A stretch of 64,000 nucleotides of DNA. Source: Lucifuga dentata (taxonomy: Eukaryota > Chordata > Actinopteri > Ophidiiformes > Bythitidae). The position numbers were made by a program, and so were the translations under genes. The DNA lies in the NCBI GenBank assembly GCA_014773175.1, contig VXCM01003493.1, positions 1 through 64,000 of the forward strand, read 5' to 3'. Positions 49,090 to 61,482 of this stretch are shown in pieces. How positions within the stretch are numbered: the first letter of the stretch is position 1; the number at the start of each line of letters is the position of its first letter. The notes under the pieces were generated by a model, which had not been told where the DNA came from, did not search any database, and was given only the letters and a program-made list of their open reading frames with translations.

Positions 49090-51235
49090 CACACACACCT
49101 GTCAAAAGACAACACACACATTTCACTGCCATGGCTACCATGAGGCTGACCCAGTTGCCATGGTGACAGGCTGGCTGCCAACCCGCAGGACACACCCATG
49201 TTTCAGTAAGATAGAGAGAGGGAGAGACAGGTAGGACAAGAGTTGGAAGGAGACAGAAAGATGAAGAGAGAGGAATGGAGGGATGAAAGAGTTGGAGCAA
49301 AATGATGAAGTGATGCAGAGAGATGAGAGATGAAGAGAGAAGGAAAGGAGATGGAGAGACATGAGGGACAACACAGACGAATGGGAAAGTAGTTCAAAGA
49401 AAAAGAGGGAGAGAGGAAGCTGGAAAGGGACAGAGAGGGAGTTTCAAAGTAAAGGTGTTTGTACTGTAACAAGCAAGAAGAGAGTGCAATGTCAGAAAAA
49501 GGAGAAATGGAATAAGACAAAGTCTGAAAGATAAACAGTAACTACAATGGTGCCTCCTTTAGTGTTTTCATGTCATTAAATAAACAATCAGATGACCTAT
49601 CAGTGATAAATAAATATAATAATAACAATAATAATAATAATAATGATAATAATAATAATAATAATAATACATTCCATTTTTATAGCACTTTTCTTGATAC
49701 CCAAAGTTGCTTTACAATAGCTAGGCTGAGAAAAACGGATTGATAAATAAATAAATAAATAAGGAGGGGGTATCAGTGGGGGAAAACAAGACCAAAGNAC
49801 GGATTGATAAATAAATAAATAAATAAGGAGGGGGTATCAGTGGGGGAAAACAAGACCAAAGAGATGGGTTTTGAGAGCCTTTTTGAAGGTGGACAGGATA
49901 TGTGTATATATATATCTATATATATATAGATATATATATATTCCAATTACTTATTACAAGAGAAAATATTCCATATTAGAAAATATTGTGCGATCAAATT
50001 TTACTTTTCAGTATAAATAATCAAGCATAAAATGTATATTTTGTGAAGAATGGCTCCTCTTGTTAAGTCAGTAGTCAGTAGGATATGCCAAAAATAATCT
50101 CTAAAAGATGAAATTTTGTAGATAGGTGGGATTTGGGATCGGCATCCTATTTCTACAAAGCCAAGACACCAACCTTGATGAAAAAATTCAGGCATCCTAC
50201 AGATCTGGAGCTGATAGGTTAAAATATGTGCTTGGGCAGGTATGACATTGCTGTTCAGTAACAAACGTCTAAAAACATGCAATAACCACCAATGTGTAGC
50301 TAAGATGATTCTGACTGAGCAGTATAAACATATTTTGGATCATATTTGGATTTAGATCCAGAGAAAGATGATGTCCAGTGCTGTTCAGTAAATGTGCATG
50401 ATAAAGCTTTTTTACACATTGGATTTCAAGGTAATTATGTTAAAAACTGGTTTTAAAAACTGGTTTTATATTGACAAAAAAGTGAAATGAATGGATTTTT
50501 GCAGGAAATCAGTGGCTTGCTGGGCATTGAAGGAGTATACTCTCTCTGAGTGCCCTCTAGTTACATATAAGTATAATATACAGTATTATCTACAGTATAA
50601 TATTATAGCTAATTGTTGTCAATGAAAGCTTAGTAGACAAACTAAAAAAGCAAAAATACAATAAATACTACTAATTCTAAAAAAATCAGAAAGCTTCAGA
50701 GAATGGAATGATCTTCTCAGTGCTTCAGCAGTACATCAGCCTGTCTTCTCCTCCATCCATGAAAAGAGTTCAGCGGCTGAACAAAGTTGAAAATCAGTTT
50801 CTATTCCTGTAGATATAAATGTGTTACAGCAGACTGAAGGTGATGTATGTTACAAAGACCCTAAAATAACCGGTGGGGTAAATTTAGGTGCAGCTTGCTG
50901 CAGGCTGAATAAAATGGAATAGAATATGTTAATGAGAGCTGGGCTGTTGGCTGTGAGTCTCCATTTACTCTGACAAAGATAACAGGTGGTGGCCATTGTG
51001 GTTTGTGTGCGTGTGTTTGTGTGTGTGTGTGTGTATGTGTGAATGAGGGAGGGGAGAGAGAGAGAGAGAGAGAGAGGTGAAGGTGACAGGGATTTCACTT
51101 CAAAGGCAGGCAAGTGCACAGCTCAGATTAAAGCACACCAGGAATCAAAGACCCTCAGGTGGTAGGCAACACACAGGTGTCCCCCCATATGTGTTTTTTG
51201 TGTATGTGTGTGTGTTTGTGTGTGAGAGTGTACCA

Positions 51236-51322
<87 letters not shown>

Positions 51323-51788
51323 CTGTCTATTTTTACCTCTTATCACTCCCAGCACCTCTCCTGGTTGCTGGTCGTTCTCCTCCTGTGTCGGCCAGGCTGC
51401 GGCTCCCCACAGAAGAGCTGCTGTCAGAGATGAAGAAATATTTCCCAGAGACCTCTTCAAAAACCGTCCATCACATTGTATGATGGACAAAAACTGTCCA
51501 TCACAAAAGATAGAAGGCAGAATTCTCTTACAGGCACACCTGCTGACTGTTACTACTATAAAGAGTCCACAACCAATGCTACTGTTGTACTAGCCATGTG
51601 TGTATGGTTGTTCAGGGCCAAATAGCCAGTAGCCATTTCCTGGTAGCCTCATTTTCAAATCATCATTCTGGTGATTTTGCATGTTCGAGCCCACTACTTA
51701 TTACTGCACACATGTTATGGAAATGGCCAACATTTTTTAAAACAAAATTGTCTGCACAGATGACTAAAAGGTGTAAATATGGTTTTAC

Positions 51789-51845
<57 letters not shown>

Positions 51846-52125
51846 GGAAGCCACTTTAGACTATTTACTTAGCGTCTCACCTGGTAAGTGGAGTGTGTGA
51901 AAGTAGCATTAGGTGGAGGGTGAAATATAGGGCAGACAAGTGTACACACCCACAGTCATGCACACACACTCATACACACACTCCAAAGTGCTTCCCCTCT
52001 CCACCCCCTCCCAGTGGAGAGCACCCTGCGTGGGTTGAAGGCCTGACCCCCTCACTGGATGAGTGTGTGACCTCCATTTACGGTCACAACTGTTAAGGCT
52101 GTATTAATCAATGCTAAAGGTGTCA

Positions 52126-52165
<40 letters not shown>

Positions 52166-53055
52166 CAAACACACACACACACACACACAGAGGAGAGCAC
52201 ATCACTTCCACATACTCTTTCTTCCGTCCCTTGGCTCGTTTCCAAATATATGCACTCACATAGCCACACAGGGGTAAACACATGCACACATGCACACAGA
52301 TACACTTACACAACCTGACAAGTGTCTGCTCCAGTGTAGGTTGCCATAACAACACGGTCAGCCACGGTCTTGGTCTTTGGCTTTACAGAGCATGGCAATG
52401 AGGATACTCTCAGCACCTGAAGTGCACGCATGCACCCNCACACACACACACACACCCAACCACCCACCCACACACATACACATGTCCACAAATATTCACA
52501 CACAATCTGGGCATACACATACATTCATTTGCATTGTGAGTGTGACTTTGATTGCCCATATGGTAACATGGTGGTCTAACATGTGATCTGATGGCTCCAA
52601 ATGGTCTGATTAGTCATTAACAGGGCAAAAATTCCTACTGAAAAACACTGCCATCTACAGATGGAATACTGCAAGTGCACCAACAATCACTATGATCTCA
52701 CACTGTGTTTGTCAGAGACAGGTCCACTTTTTGCTGCAGGGTTGAAACAGGATTGTGCTTAATTTATTTATATATATACACATTTACATACTGTATATGC
52801 TCTTCATAAACATATGATTTCAGAACCATGGACAGTGATATAATTCTTGCAATGAGTTTATGTAACCACTAGAGGACGACACAACTCCATACCAGTATTA
52901 TTGTGGCTACTATGAGTTCGTTTTTTACCATTATTGTGTCCAATGCATTCACTCTGTTGACCTCTGACCTTTCTCTAAGGCGCAGTAAGTAAAAAGAGAT
53001 TTTCCTTTTATATTACTCTGAGCTCTTGCTGTGGGGTCTGAGGCTGAAAGTCCTT
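47988..53055. other. No gene; dense microsatellites
   Basis: Nine-N gap 48369-48377 then (GT)n to 48412; (CA)n 48932-48950 and 49022-49071 with (GA)n; purine-rich 49205-49530; (TAA)n 49617-49669; a 60-base duplication around N49798; dispersed repeat 50060-50400; (GA)n 51055-51076 and 51239-51320; (GATA)n 51789-51845; (CT)n 52130-52161; (CA)n around N52438. Confidence 0.65.
51239..51320 (+). repeat. (GA)n microsatellite
   Basis: About 40 uninterrupted GA units, the longest dinucleotide run in the window. Confidence 0.95.
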
Positions 53056-53513
53056 AAAGGACAAAACCAGTGATTTTGCATGTTTGAGCCAATAAATAAA
53101 ACCTGCATACATGTTACATTACTGACAACAAATTTCCAAAACATAAAACAGTATTTTAGTTTTCTTGTTATTTGTCAAGTCCCCTAATCTTTCAAAATCA
53201 AATGTTTCAGTGATATAATACCTTGAAATTACATTTTCTGTTTGCTAACATGTATGTCTGAATTCAGAAAGGATGGTTCTTTTTAATTTCTCAGTAAAAA
53301 CTGTCTTCTCCTGGGAGCATTTTTCAAGTCTCTACAAATTTTTAATAGTATGCTGGAATAAACTGAAACCAATGGAAGTCTAGAAGGTAGGAAGAACAAT
53401 TCTAATAGTCACTGCTCCTGTAGTATGTTTTGGAAAATGATTGTTAATACCATAGATGTATGTGGGTTGTATATATTGAGCTCAAACATGCAAAACCAGT
53501 GTTATGGTACTTT
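53056..53513. mobile_element. TTAA element, A-type, internally deleted
   Basis: TTAAAGGACAAAACC at the left, ATGGTACTTTAA at the right, about 100 bases shorter than full copies. Confidence 0.7.
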
Positions 53514-53986
53514 AAAGAAGCTGAAGCACTAACTTTGTTGAGTTTACATCGGCACCCTTTACTTTCATGAATGTAGCGGACAGAAAATTGACTTTTTTTT
53601 TTTTTTTTTTTTTTTTTTGTCCTGTGACCAACATTGGTTCTACAACCTTTTCATTGTTTTGCAGAAAAATGATTTTTTGGAAGAATGACAAACTCTAAAT
53701 AAAGGTGGGTAGCCTGATAAAGGGCGACTGGGAAATGAGCCAGTCATTGCTAAGGTTCAGTGGTTTCTCACTCATTGCCAGCCTTAATATTTCCCCCTCA
53801 GTAAAACTGAGACTGTAGGCAGTAACAATATTAATGTGATGACAGTAATTATTGTGCTTCGTTTGTCTCCACAGCACTGTTACATCTTATCTTGTTATGA
53901 AAATGTTGTTTGTGAAAGAATACAAAGTTTGCAGCTTGATCTCTGAATCAAAATTAATTAGTTTATTGCGCAACATGGAGGAAATG

Positions 53987-54047
<61 letters not shown>

Positions 54048-54490
54048 TCTGACATGTCTCAACCGTTTTTGCCTCATTGAATGCAACACATTGCATTTTG
54101 ATAAACTAGCATAATATTTTCAATTAGCCTGTACTTTAATAAATCTGGATATATTCAAAAATAGATTCAGGTTACCTTAAATATTCCAAAATGATGGATT
54201 TGTTTTTAACCCCCTGAAACCCAAGCAGTTTTGCTTCTGTCACATTTTTACTCACTGTGGGCTCATTGTTCACTGTTCAGGCAAGTCCTGCACATCTATG
54301 GAAACAGCACAATCATGGCTATATGTAGGGGAACTCAAAAATGTCCTTTGTGCAGTTTTAAACAGTTATAATGTCATGCATTTCAAACCCGCCGGCGGGT
54401 TTGGGGTTTAAGGTTTACCCCACTGAGAATGCTACATAGATCCACTAGGTGGCAGCAGAAAGAAGGAAAAACACCCAATAATGACTTAAT

Positions 54491-54544
<54 letters not shown>

Positions 54545-54634
54545 TGTAATATTATGTAATAATATTCACCTATTCACCAAAAAGGATGATGTCATACAGG
54601 TATATCTTCATCCTAAAATCTGCTTAAAGAAAAN

Positions 54635-54672
<38 letters not shown>

Positions 54673-54830
54673 TGTAATATTATGTAATAATATTCACCTA
54701 TTCACCAAAAAGGATGATGTCATACAGGTATATCTTCATCCTAAAATCTGCTTAAAGAAAATATCTTCAGTGATATTCTCCATAAAATTCCTTGTTACTC
54801 ACCAGGATTTGTTCAGTTATTGAGTCTAAA
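53514..54830. other. No gene; poly-T and (TAA)n
   Basis: Poly-T 53590-53618, (TAA)n 53991-54047, and a (TAA)n-containing block duplicated around N54634 (about 54490-54760). Confidence 0.65.
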
Positions 54831-55110
54831 CATCCATCCATCCATCCATTTTCTAAACCCGTTTGTCCTGTTGAGGGTCACAGGGGGGCTGGAGCCTATC
54901 CCAGCGGTCATAGGGCAAGAGGCGGGGTACACCCTGGACAGGATCACCAGTCTATCACAGGGCTGACACAGAGACAGACAAACACATTCACACTCTCATT
55001 CACACCTACGGCCAATTTAGAGTTCCCAGTTCACCTGACATGCATGTCTTTGGAGGTGGGAGGAAGCTGGAGCACCCGGAGGGAACCCACGCGGGCACGG
55101 GGAGAACACT
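54831..55110 (+). mobile_element. Teleost LINE 3' fragment
   Basis: Begins (CATC)n ATTTTCTAAACCCG, then GGGGGGCTGGAGCC, GGCGGGGTACACCCTGGAC, ACACCTACGGCCAATTTAG and GGAACCCACGCGGGC. This is one of the commonest retroelement ends in fish genomes (RTE/Expander-like by memory). Confidence 0.75.
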
Positions 55111-56279
55111 GAGTCTAAACAGAAAGTTTTAATTTTTATATCTTTTTTTTAACTATTTCATTTATTATTATTATTATCCATTCTACAAGAAACTAAGAAT
55201 AATACAAGTAAAGAAGGTAGCATTTGTTCCTTTGCTTATGATTTTTCATTCACTTTTCAGATTTCTAATGAAAACTTTCTTTGTAAAACCTAAGAGACAC
55301 AATGAAAGGAACAAACATCTTGGATTCATTTTGGTTTTCAGGTAATGAAACTATGAAAATGACTCAGTCCTTTTGAGTCATATGGATACCAAGATCACAA
55401 CAAAATATTAACAACAAAAAATTCTTACGTATTTATTTCAAAGAGGGGTGATGTGATAAGGTTATCAGCTTTGAACTGCACCAGAGTGTTTTTCTTTTTG
55501 CTTTAACCTCAGTACTTTTAAAATCTGAGGCATGGATGTCTGACAATTCCAAACAAATCAAACATCAGTCTGTCTGTAAATATGAAAAATGGAAGCATGA
55601 CATTGTCAAAGTTCTAGGCCTGAAAAGCATTCTATTGTCTTCATCTTAAGGTTTTAGATGTCTTATTATGTTTATAAAACTACAGTGTGTTTACATTTGA
55701 TCATATCTATTTTCTTCTTATGCTTGGATAATAATAAAACAAGAATAATACAACATGATATATTTTTCAGATACCTTATATGTGTCTACATGAATGAGAA
55801 CAGCTGGACTTTACCCTGATTGTTCTAAACGGGATCACCGGTGCATTAAAATTCCTGCATATGAAATTCTGAAAGCTTCACATTCCTGATGACTGAGATG
55901 ATCATTAAGCTTCGAGTTTTGGTTTTTGTGTTTGTCATGCTGGCAGAGACGCTGCAATCAAAACCTCCATCTACTCAGCAAGGGGCTCATATTTATCACA
56001 ACAGTCATATCTGGGTCTGTGTGTGTGTGTGTGCATGTGTGTGAGTCATTGTAACATCCTCTTCTTTAACCTCAGACCCAGCATCTGATGACGCCTGCTG
56101 CTTCCTGTGTTCTGTAACATTCCTCACAGCGATGCCATGATGATGACGTGATGAATTTTTTTCTGAAGTGGTGTCATTCCTTATGTCATTATTATTTTTT
56201 ACTTAGGGATCTATTTTAAAGACATATATGTATTTTTTTTTCTTGTGCAAAAAAACATAGTGATCCACTTCTGCACTCC
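55111..56279. other. No gene recognised
   Basis: AT-rich unique sequence with (GT)n 56017-56040. Confidence 0.55.
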
Positions 56280-56410
56280 CTTGCTGCAGTGCTGTTGTTC
56301 ACACTGAGTGAAAACACACTTTTAAGTGCTGTCTCTTTACTGCCTGAAAAGCCTGCTGTGTTCTGATTGGCCAGCTCTGTCAGACCTGAGCTGATATACA
56401 GATGTTGGAC
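56280..56410 (-). mobile_element. Dispersed repeat, inverted copy
   Basis: Inverted version of the 34311-34420 sequence, sharing the GTGTTCTGATTGGCCAGCT and CACTGAGTGAAAAC blocks. Confidence 0.5.
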
Positions 56411-56414
56411 AAGA

Positions 56415-57574
56415 TGCTTTTACTGATAAATTCAAAACGACCCTCTCTTCTACATTCAGATGTACCTGTTAGCAGAAAACATTGAAACATTAGGAGATTT
56501 GGCAAAATAACAGCAAACTAAAATACAGTTTAATGTTTGGGAAAAATGGTTGTCAGTAAAGTAACGTGCATGGGGAGGGGGAGGGGTATTTATTGGGCTT
56601 AAACATGCTTAAACATAGATGGATAGACTCTCTTTTTAACTGTATTTTAGATATAACCTCCTAGATGTCACAGATTTTTTTTTACAGCTCAACCAGGATA
56701 AAACTAAAGTACTTATTATTGGTTCAAAGGCTCAGAGAGAGAAACTGGCCACAAAATTAAACACCAGGGACTGAAGCTGAGTCAACATGCAAGGAATTTA
56801 GGAGTGATTTTTGACTCAGAATTAAATTTTGAATCTCATGTACAGGGTCAGGCAAAATTAGCTTTTTATCATCTTCAAAATATTTCAAATGTTAGGTCGT
56901 TTCTATCTCTGAGCAATAGAGACTAGTGCACACTTTTATAACTAGCAGGCTTGACAGTTGTAATGCTCTCCTATCTGGTCTGCCCAAAAACACTATAAAT
57001 CACCTGCAGTTAATTCAGAACTCTTCTGCACAACCAGGAGAGCACACATTACTCCTATTTTGAAGTCTTTGCACTGGCTTCCTCTCAGTTTTTGTATTGA
57101 TTTTAAGATTCTTTATTAGTTTTTAAGGCACTGCATGGTCTTGCACCAAGATGTGTATCAGAAATGCTTTCATAAACTAGTAAGACCTCTCAGGTCCTCT
57201 TGCACATTATTTTTAACTGTCCCAAAGAACAGAACTAAAACATTTGGTGATGCAGCTTTTAGTCGTTGGAACAGCCTTCCTGAGGATCTGAGAGGAGCTG
57301 CAAACATTGATATCTTTAAACACACTTAAATCCCATCTGTTCAGCCTGACTTTCATGTAGTGTTTTATGATTTAATATTTTAATTTAATTTGTTTGATCT
57401 TATTACGTATATTTTAATCAACTGTGATCAATATTTTGTGAATATTTGTTTTTCAATCACCAGTGAAGCACTTTGAGTTGCATTTACATGTATGAAAGGT
57501 GCTATATAAATGAAGTTTGATTGATTGATTGATTCATTGATTAAACATGCAAAATCACCAATATGGTCCTTTAA
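56415..57574. mobile_element. A-type TTAA element fragment split by a LINE
   Basis: The right half of an A copy (from about 56415) is interrupted at TTAAACATGC (56599-56608); its terminal part resumes at the repeated TTAAACATGC (57541-57550) and ends CCTTTAA at 57574. Confidence 0.7.
56609..57540 (+). mobile_element. 5'-truncated LINE insertion with 10-bp target duplication
   Basis: Broken plus-strand frames resemble a fish L2/CR1-like reverse transcriptase C-terminus: LNQDKTKVLIIGSKAQREKL, SELNFESHVQGQAKLAFYHL, then from 57135 VPKNRTKTFGDAAFSRWNSL with PEDLRGAANID. It ends in the typical GTGCTATATAAATGAAGTTTG tail and (TTGA)n. The flanking 10-base duplications are exact. Dead copy. Confidence 0.8.
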
Positions 57575-58778
57575 TATGTTCCATTTGTCATTCCCCAACT
57601 GTTTAAATGAATTAATTAACTTTACAGTTACTCAATAAAATACTGTATACATAATGACGTAAATTCTCTGTAAATCACTGAGTAAAAACTGAGTTGAAAC
57701 CCAGAATAGAATCTGAGTCCTTAAGGCTGGAAGGAGTGATCTGTGTATTCTGGGAAGCAGAGGTTGTGGGTAAACTCGGTGGAAAAAAGAAGAGATAAAT
57801 TTACTCATTAATCTTGCTGTCTATGTGTGAATGTGAGTTTAAACCTAAATCCTGTAGGGATTATGAAGTTTGGCGTGGTTTTTGTTCAGAGTTGAAACCG
57901 AGATTAGAATCTGAGTCCTGTCAGATGGGATGAATAATCTGTGTGATTTGGAGGTTCAAGGTCCCCGTCAGATTTGATTGAGCAATCAAGAGACAATATA
58001 TGTTTATTCAAGCAGAAGTGAGACTCTCCCTCTTGATCCAGTGAACATGCTTGATTTAGCTCATCAAGTTTAAACAGGGAGAGATTTTTGTGTTTGTGGA
58101 TCCAGAGGAGCAGCACGTACCTGTAGATTGCGAGGATGAACCATATTGATTTTAATATGACCTTTTCCACAACACCATTCACAAGTCAAACTTTACATTT
58201 TTAGCCCCACAACCGCCAAAGCTGTAAGAATCTGAAAATCCTCATCGGTATGTTTTTTTTATTCTGTCACATTTAGTTTGATTCTCTCTGTTTAAATATG
58301 CCGCGGCCTTTTAATAATTCCTTTATATATCCTGCATCATTTGAACCCATTGCACCCCGTTCCCTGTAATTGCGAGGAGGAGTTGTTTGTGTGTCATTGT
58401 GTCACAGCCCACACGTTTAACCTCAGCCCGGAGGAATTTCACCGCTCTCCTGTTTGTGTTTGTCATCGCGTCGCCCTCATTCCACCGCCGCCTTCAGAGG
58501 CAGCCGGAAGTGGAAATAGATAAGGGTGCATTTTCACCCTGCGAATGCAGAGTCACCGTGTTCCTCTGCTGCTTTGTCTACAGAACGCAGCAGGGGAAGT
58601 TGGGGGGAAGGGGGATGCTCAGATCGGTCCAGTTCCTCCAGTCTGAACCACTGGACAAATATTTGCACTAGATGTTTTTTTTTTTTTTCCACTGAAACAA
58701 ATAGTTCGTCAAATTCCAAGTTTTGTAGATTGTGACATCCTACTGGCATTTCCCCTAACCCCCGTGGCCACACACACA

Positions 58779-58810
<32 letters not shown>

Positions 58811-59901
58811 ACATGCATGTGCATTCACATATGCTCAGCAATGTGTTTTCCTTCTGTTGTTTCCTGTACGGGTGTCTCATGTTTGCAGAGTCATTTTAGC
58901 CTTTCATGGCTGACGCTCTGATGTAAAATTCCAGGCTGAAGCGCCTCCTGGAATCAAAGAATTGTTTCCCTTCCTGGTTTGTTAATGTTTTGTTTTTTTG
59001 TTTTTCTACCCTCCGTTTAAACTGGACTGGAAACCATTTAGTAAATGAATCCATTTTCCTGTAGATGTGACAAGTGTAAAGTTGTATTTTCTCTAATATT
59101 CCAAGACTTTTTTTTCTTTTAGAGGAATGAAAACTGCAATCAAAATTACGTTTATTGACTCTTATTGCTCATATAAGGAACTGGAATCAGCTGCTTGTGA
59201 ACACAATATGACAGCAAATTTTTGTGATAAATACATATGAAGTTTAGGGAATGGTCCTTTATGGAAGAAGTACACACACACACACACACAAACACAGCTT
59301 ATACATGGCTTATATATTTATGTTTAAATAAAATATAGCAAAAGTATAAAAAGAATACTACAAAAGAAATATAGCAAATCATTTGTGAGAGTAGTACATA
59401 AATGTTAAACAGTATAAAAAGATATAAAAATTGTATCAAAAAATTACAGCGAGTATCATGAAACATGGTGTAATTAATATAAAATAATAACATTTTGATT
59501 CATATATATTAACATTAATCTCTGTAAAAGATGCGTATTGTACATACACTATGGAATATTGGAATTGGAGCCAGATTAAATGCAGTGATATGATCATGTC
59601 TGTATATTATGTGTTTACTATATACTATTATATTATCTGTATATTTTGTAATCTGTGGCCTTCACATTTACACTGTGCTTACATACTGTATAAGTTTCAT
59701 TCCAATTTCATCCTAAACATAAATACAGCATGTAGTTTTCCCTGTGGAGGCCCTTTATCAGATGCATATCACATCTTCTTCTGATTATACACAGCTGAGG
59801 ATTTAGCCACAGAATTATATAATCCACCTGTGATTTGATAAGAAACACCTGAGGGAACATTTATGACATAACTTCCATGTTATTTTGGCTGCTTATAATT
59901 A

Positions 59902-59950
<49 letters not shown>

Positions 59951-59951
59951 N

Positions 59952-59998
<47 letters not shown>

Positions 59999-60843
59999 AG
60001 GATTCAAACAAATCCTGGATGGAAGATGTTTTCTGTTTCTGTCCCTGGTAGGATTTGCAGCACGTGGAATCATATGTGTGTGTGTGTCTGTGTGTGCATG
60101 TGTGTTTATGTGTGTGTGTGTGTCAGTGTCAAAGGCACCTCATCATCTCTTTATGCAGGTCAAATCATCTTACAGTACAGGCTAAGATGTTGCTTTTGTG
60201 AGTGTGTATGTGTGTGTGTGTATGTGTGTGTGCGAGATACAGCTTGCTCTCCTTCGTCTGACAGCTCTCCTTGACTTCATCATCCTCATATCTGTCATGC
60301 GGCACATGCAAACCCTTTGTTTCTTTTCCTGTCCTGCTTCTGGGTTCATCCGCATGTCAAACGCCTGCAGAAGGCAAAATAAATAGGGGAAGAAAAAAAA
60401 AACATGGCATGGCGTCACGTGACCTCCTGTAATCTGTGCCCGTCATCTACTGCTCACAGCCAGTTAAGCATGATATCTTTAGTTGATCTTGGCTTTTATT
60501 AAAAAAAATCAAAAAAAATCAAACACAAACCGGTCAGTGCAGATCATTTCTAATAAACAGAGGTTCCTTCCTGACATCAGCTACTAAATATATATTTTAT
60601 GGCCTTGTATACACAGCTCTGACTGGTCAATGAAACCCTTCAGCTCTATTATTTATGAGTAATTGAGGACTTCTTTTTTTTTTCCAAACAAAACTTATCG
60701 CTCCTCATAAATTTCACAAAGGCTGTGTTGATTTCCAACTAACTGCTTTCACCTTCTGCCAAAAACTTACCACTCCTGCATAACTGCAACTCTGCATGAC
60801 TTTAGTTTGGTCTAGTTTAGTTTGGTTACAGGTTTCTTTAATT

Positions 60844-60876
<33 letters not shown>

Positions 60877-61190
60877 TAGATATATATATATATATATAGA
60901 TATATAGATATATAATATCTTGAGTCAGTTGATTAGTTTTTGCTCTTTAATGCACCCATCCTCCACTTTGCGTCTGCATTGCCCTGTGAATGAAATTGTC
61001 ACTTACAATGATATATCAGGTGTTTGATCAGAGTTTTTTTTATTTTTTTTATTTTACTCAACAGTCAAAATACTCAATATTAGTATTTGAACTAAAACTT
61101 TAATAATCATGACTCTTCATACACCAGCTGAAACCTTACACTGCATATTTGTACAACTTCTTTGTCCTGTTCGGCCTGGTGGGGGCGCTA
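57575..61190. other. No gene; upstream region of edn2
   Basis: Contains two 30-base near repeats (AGAATCTGAGTCC blocks near 57710 and 57905), (CA)n 58770-58808 and 59275-59289, (GT)n 59905-59950 then N59951 then (GA)n to 59998, GT tracts 60075-60125 and 60195-60235, and (TA)n 60860-60916. Distal edn2 control elements may lie here but none is evident. Confidence 0.6.
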
Positions 61191-61273
61191 ATATGAAACG
61201 CAGGAACACTGCTGGAATGTGTGGAGTGCAGGTGGAGCATGTGTGTGTTGTGTAACAGTAGAGTTTACACTAG

Positions 61274-61357
61274 TGGGCGGGGGCCTGCATCATGACATCA
61301 GCCATGGGGGGGGGGNGGGGGGGGGGTATAAGTAGAGGGCCTGGCGGGGACTTGAAC
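61274..61357 (+). promoter_or_regulatory. edn2 core promoter
   Basis: A TATA box (TATAAGTA, 61327-61334) lies about 155 bases before the first ATG, predicting transcription from about 61358. Upstream are a GC box (GGGCGG, 61275-61280) and a CRE/AP-1-like TGACATCA (61293-61300). A run of G broken by a single N (61316) separates them from the TATA box, so the true spacing is unknown. Endothelin genes are known to be TATA-driven and controlled by AP-1 and GATA factors; activity of these particular sites is inferred. Confidence 0.65.
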
Positions 61358-61482
61358 ACAAAGCACCTGTTGCTGCTCTCCAGACTCACCAGATAGAACT
61401 CTAGAGATCCATCTGCACCTCTGTGCATGTGTGCATGTGTATGTGAACTTACTGCTTTTGATTTTTACCACATCGACTTTAA
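61358..61482 (+). other. edn2 5' UTR (inferred)
   Basis: From the predicted start point below the TATA box to the first ATG. It is short, carries short GTGCAT-type repeats and upstream ATGs only in the GTGCATGTGTGCATGTG tract. The start of transcription is estimated from TATA spacing only. Confidence 0.5.

Noticed and set aside
49154..49167. A sequence matching the RFX X-box consensus (GTCACCATGGCAAC on the minus strand).
   Set aside because: About one match in every one or two windows of this size is expected by chance, and no promoter or ciliary gene is nearby.
51786..51845. (GATA)n array considered as a CRISPR-like or satellite array.
   Set aside because: Plain tetranucleotide microsatellite without spacers.
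57135..57329. Frame with TKTFGDAAFSRWNSLPEDL considered as a gene.
   Set aside because: It is the C-terminal part of a truncated LINE with broken upstream frames and a retroelement tail.
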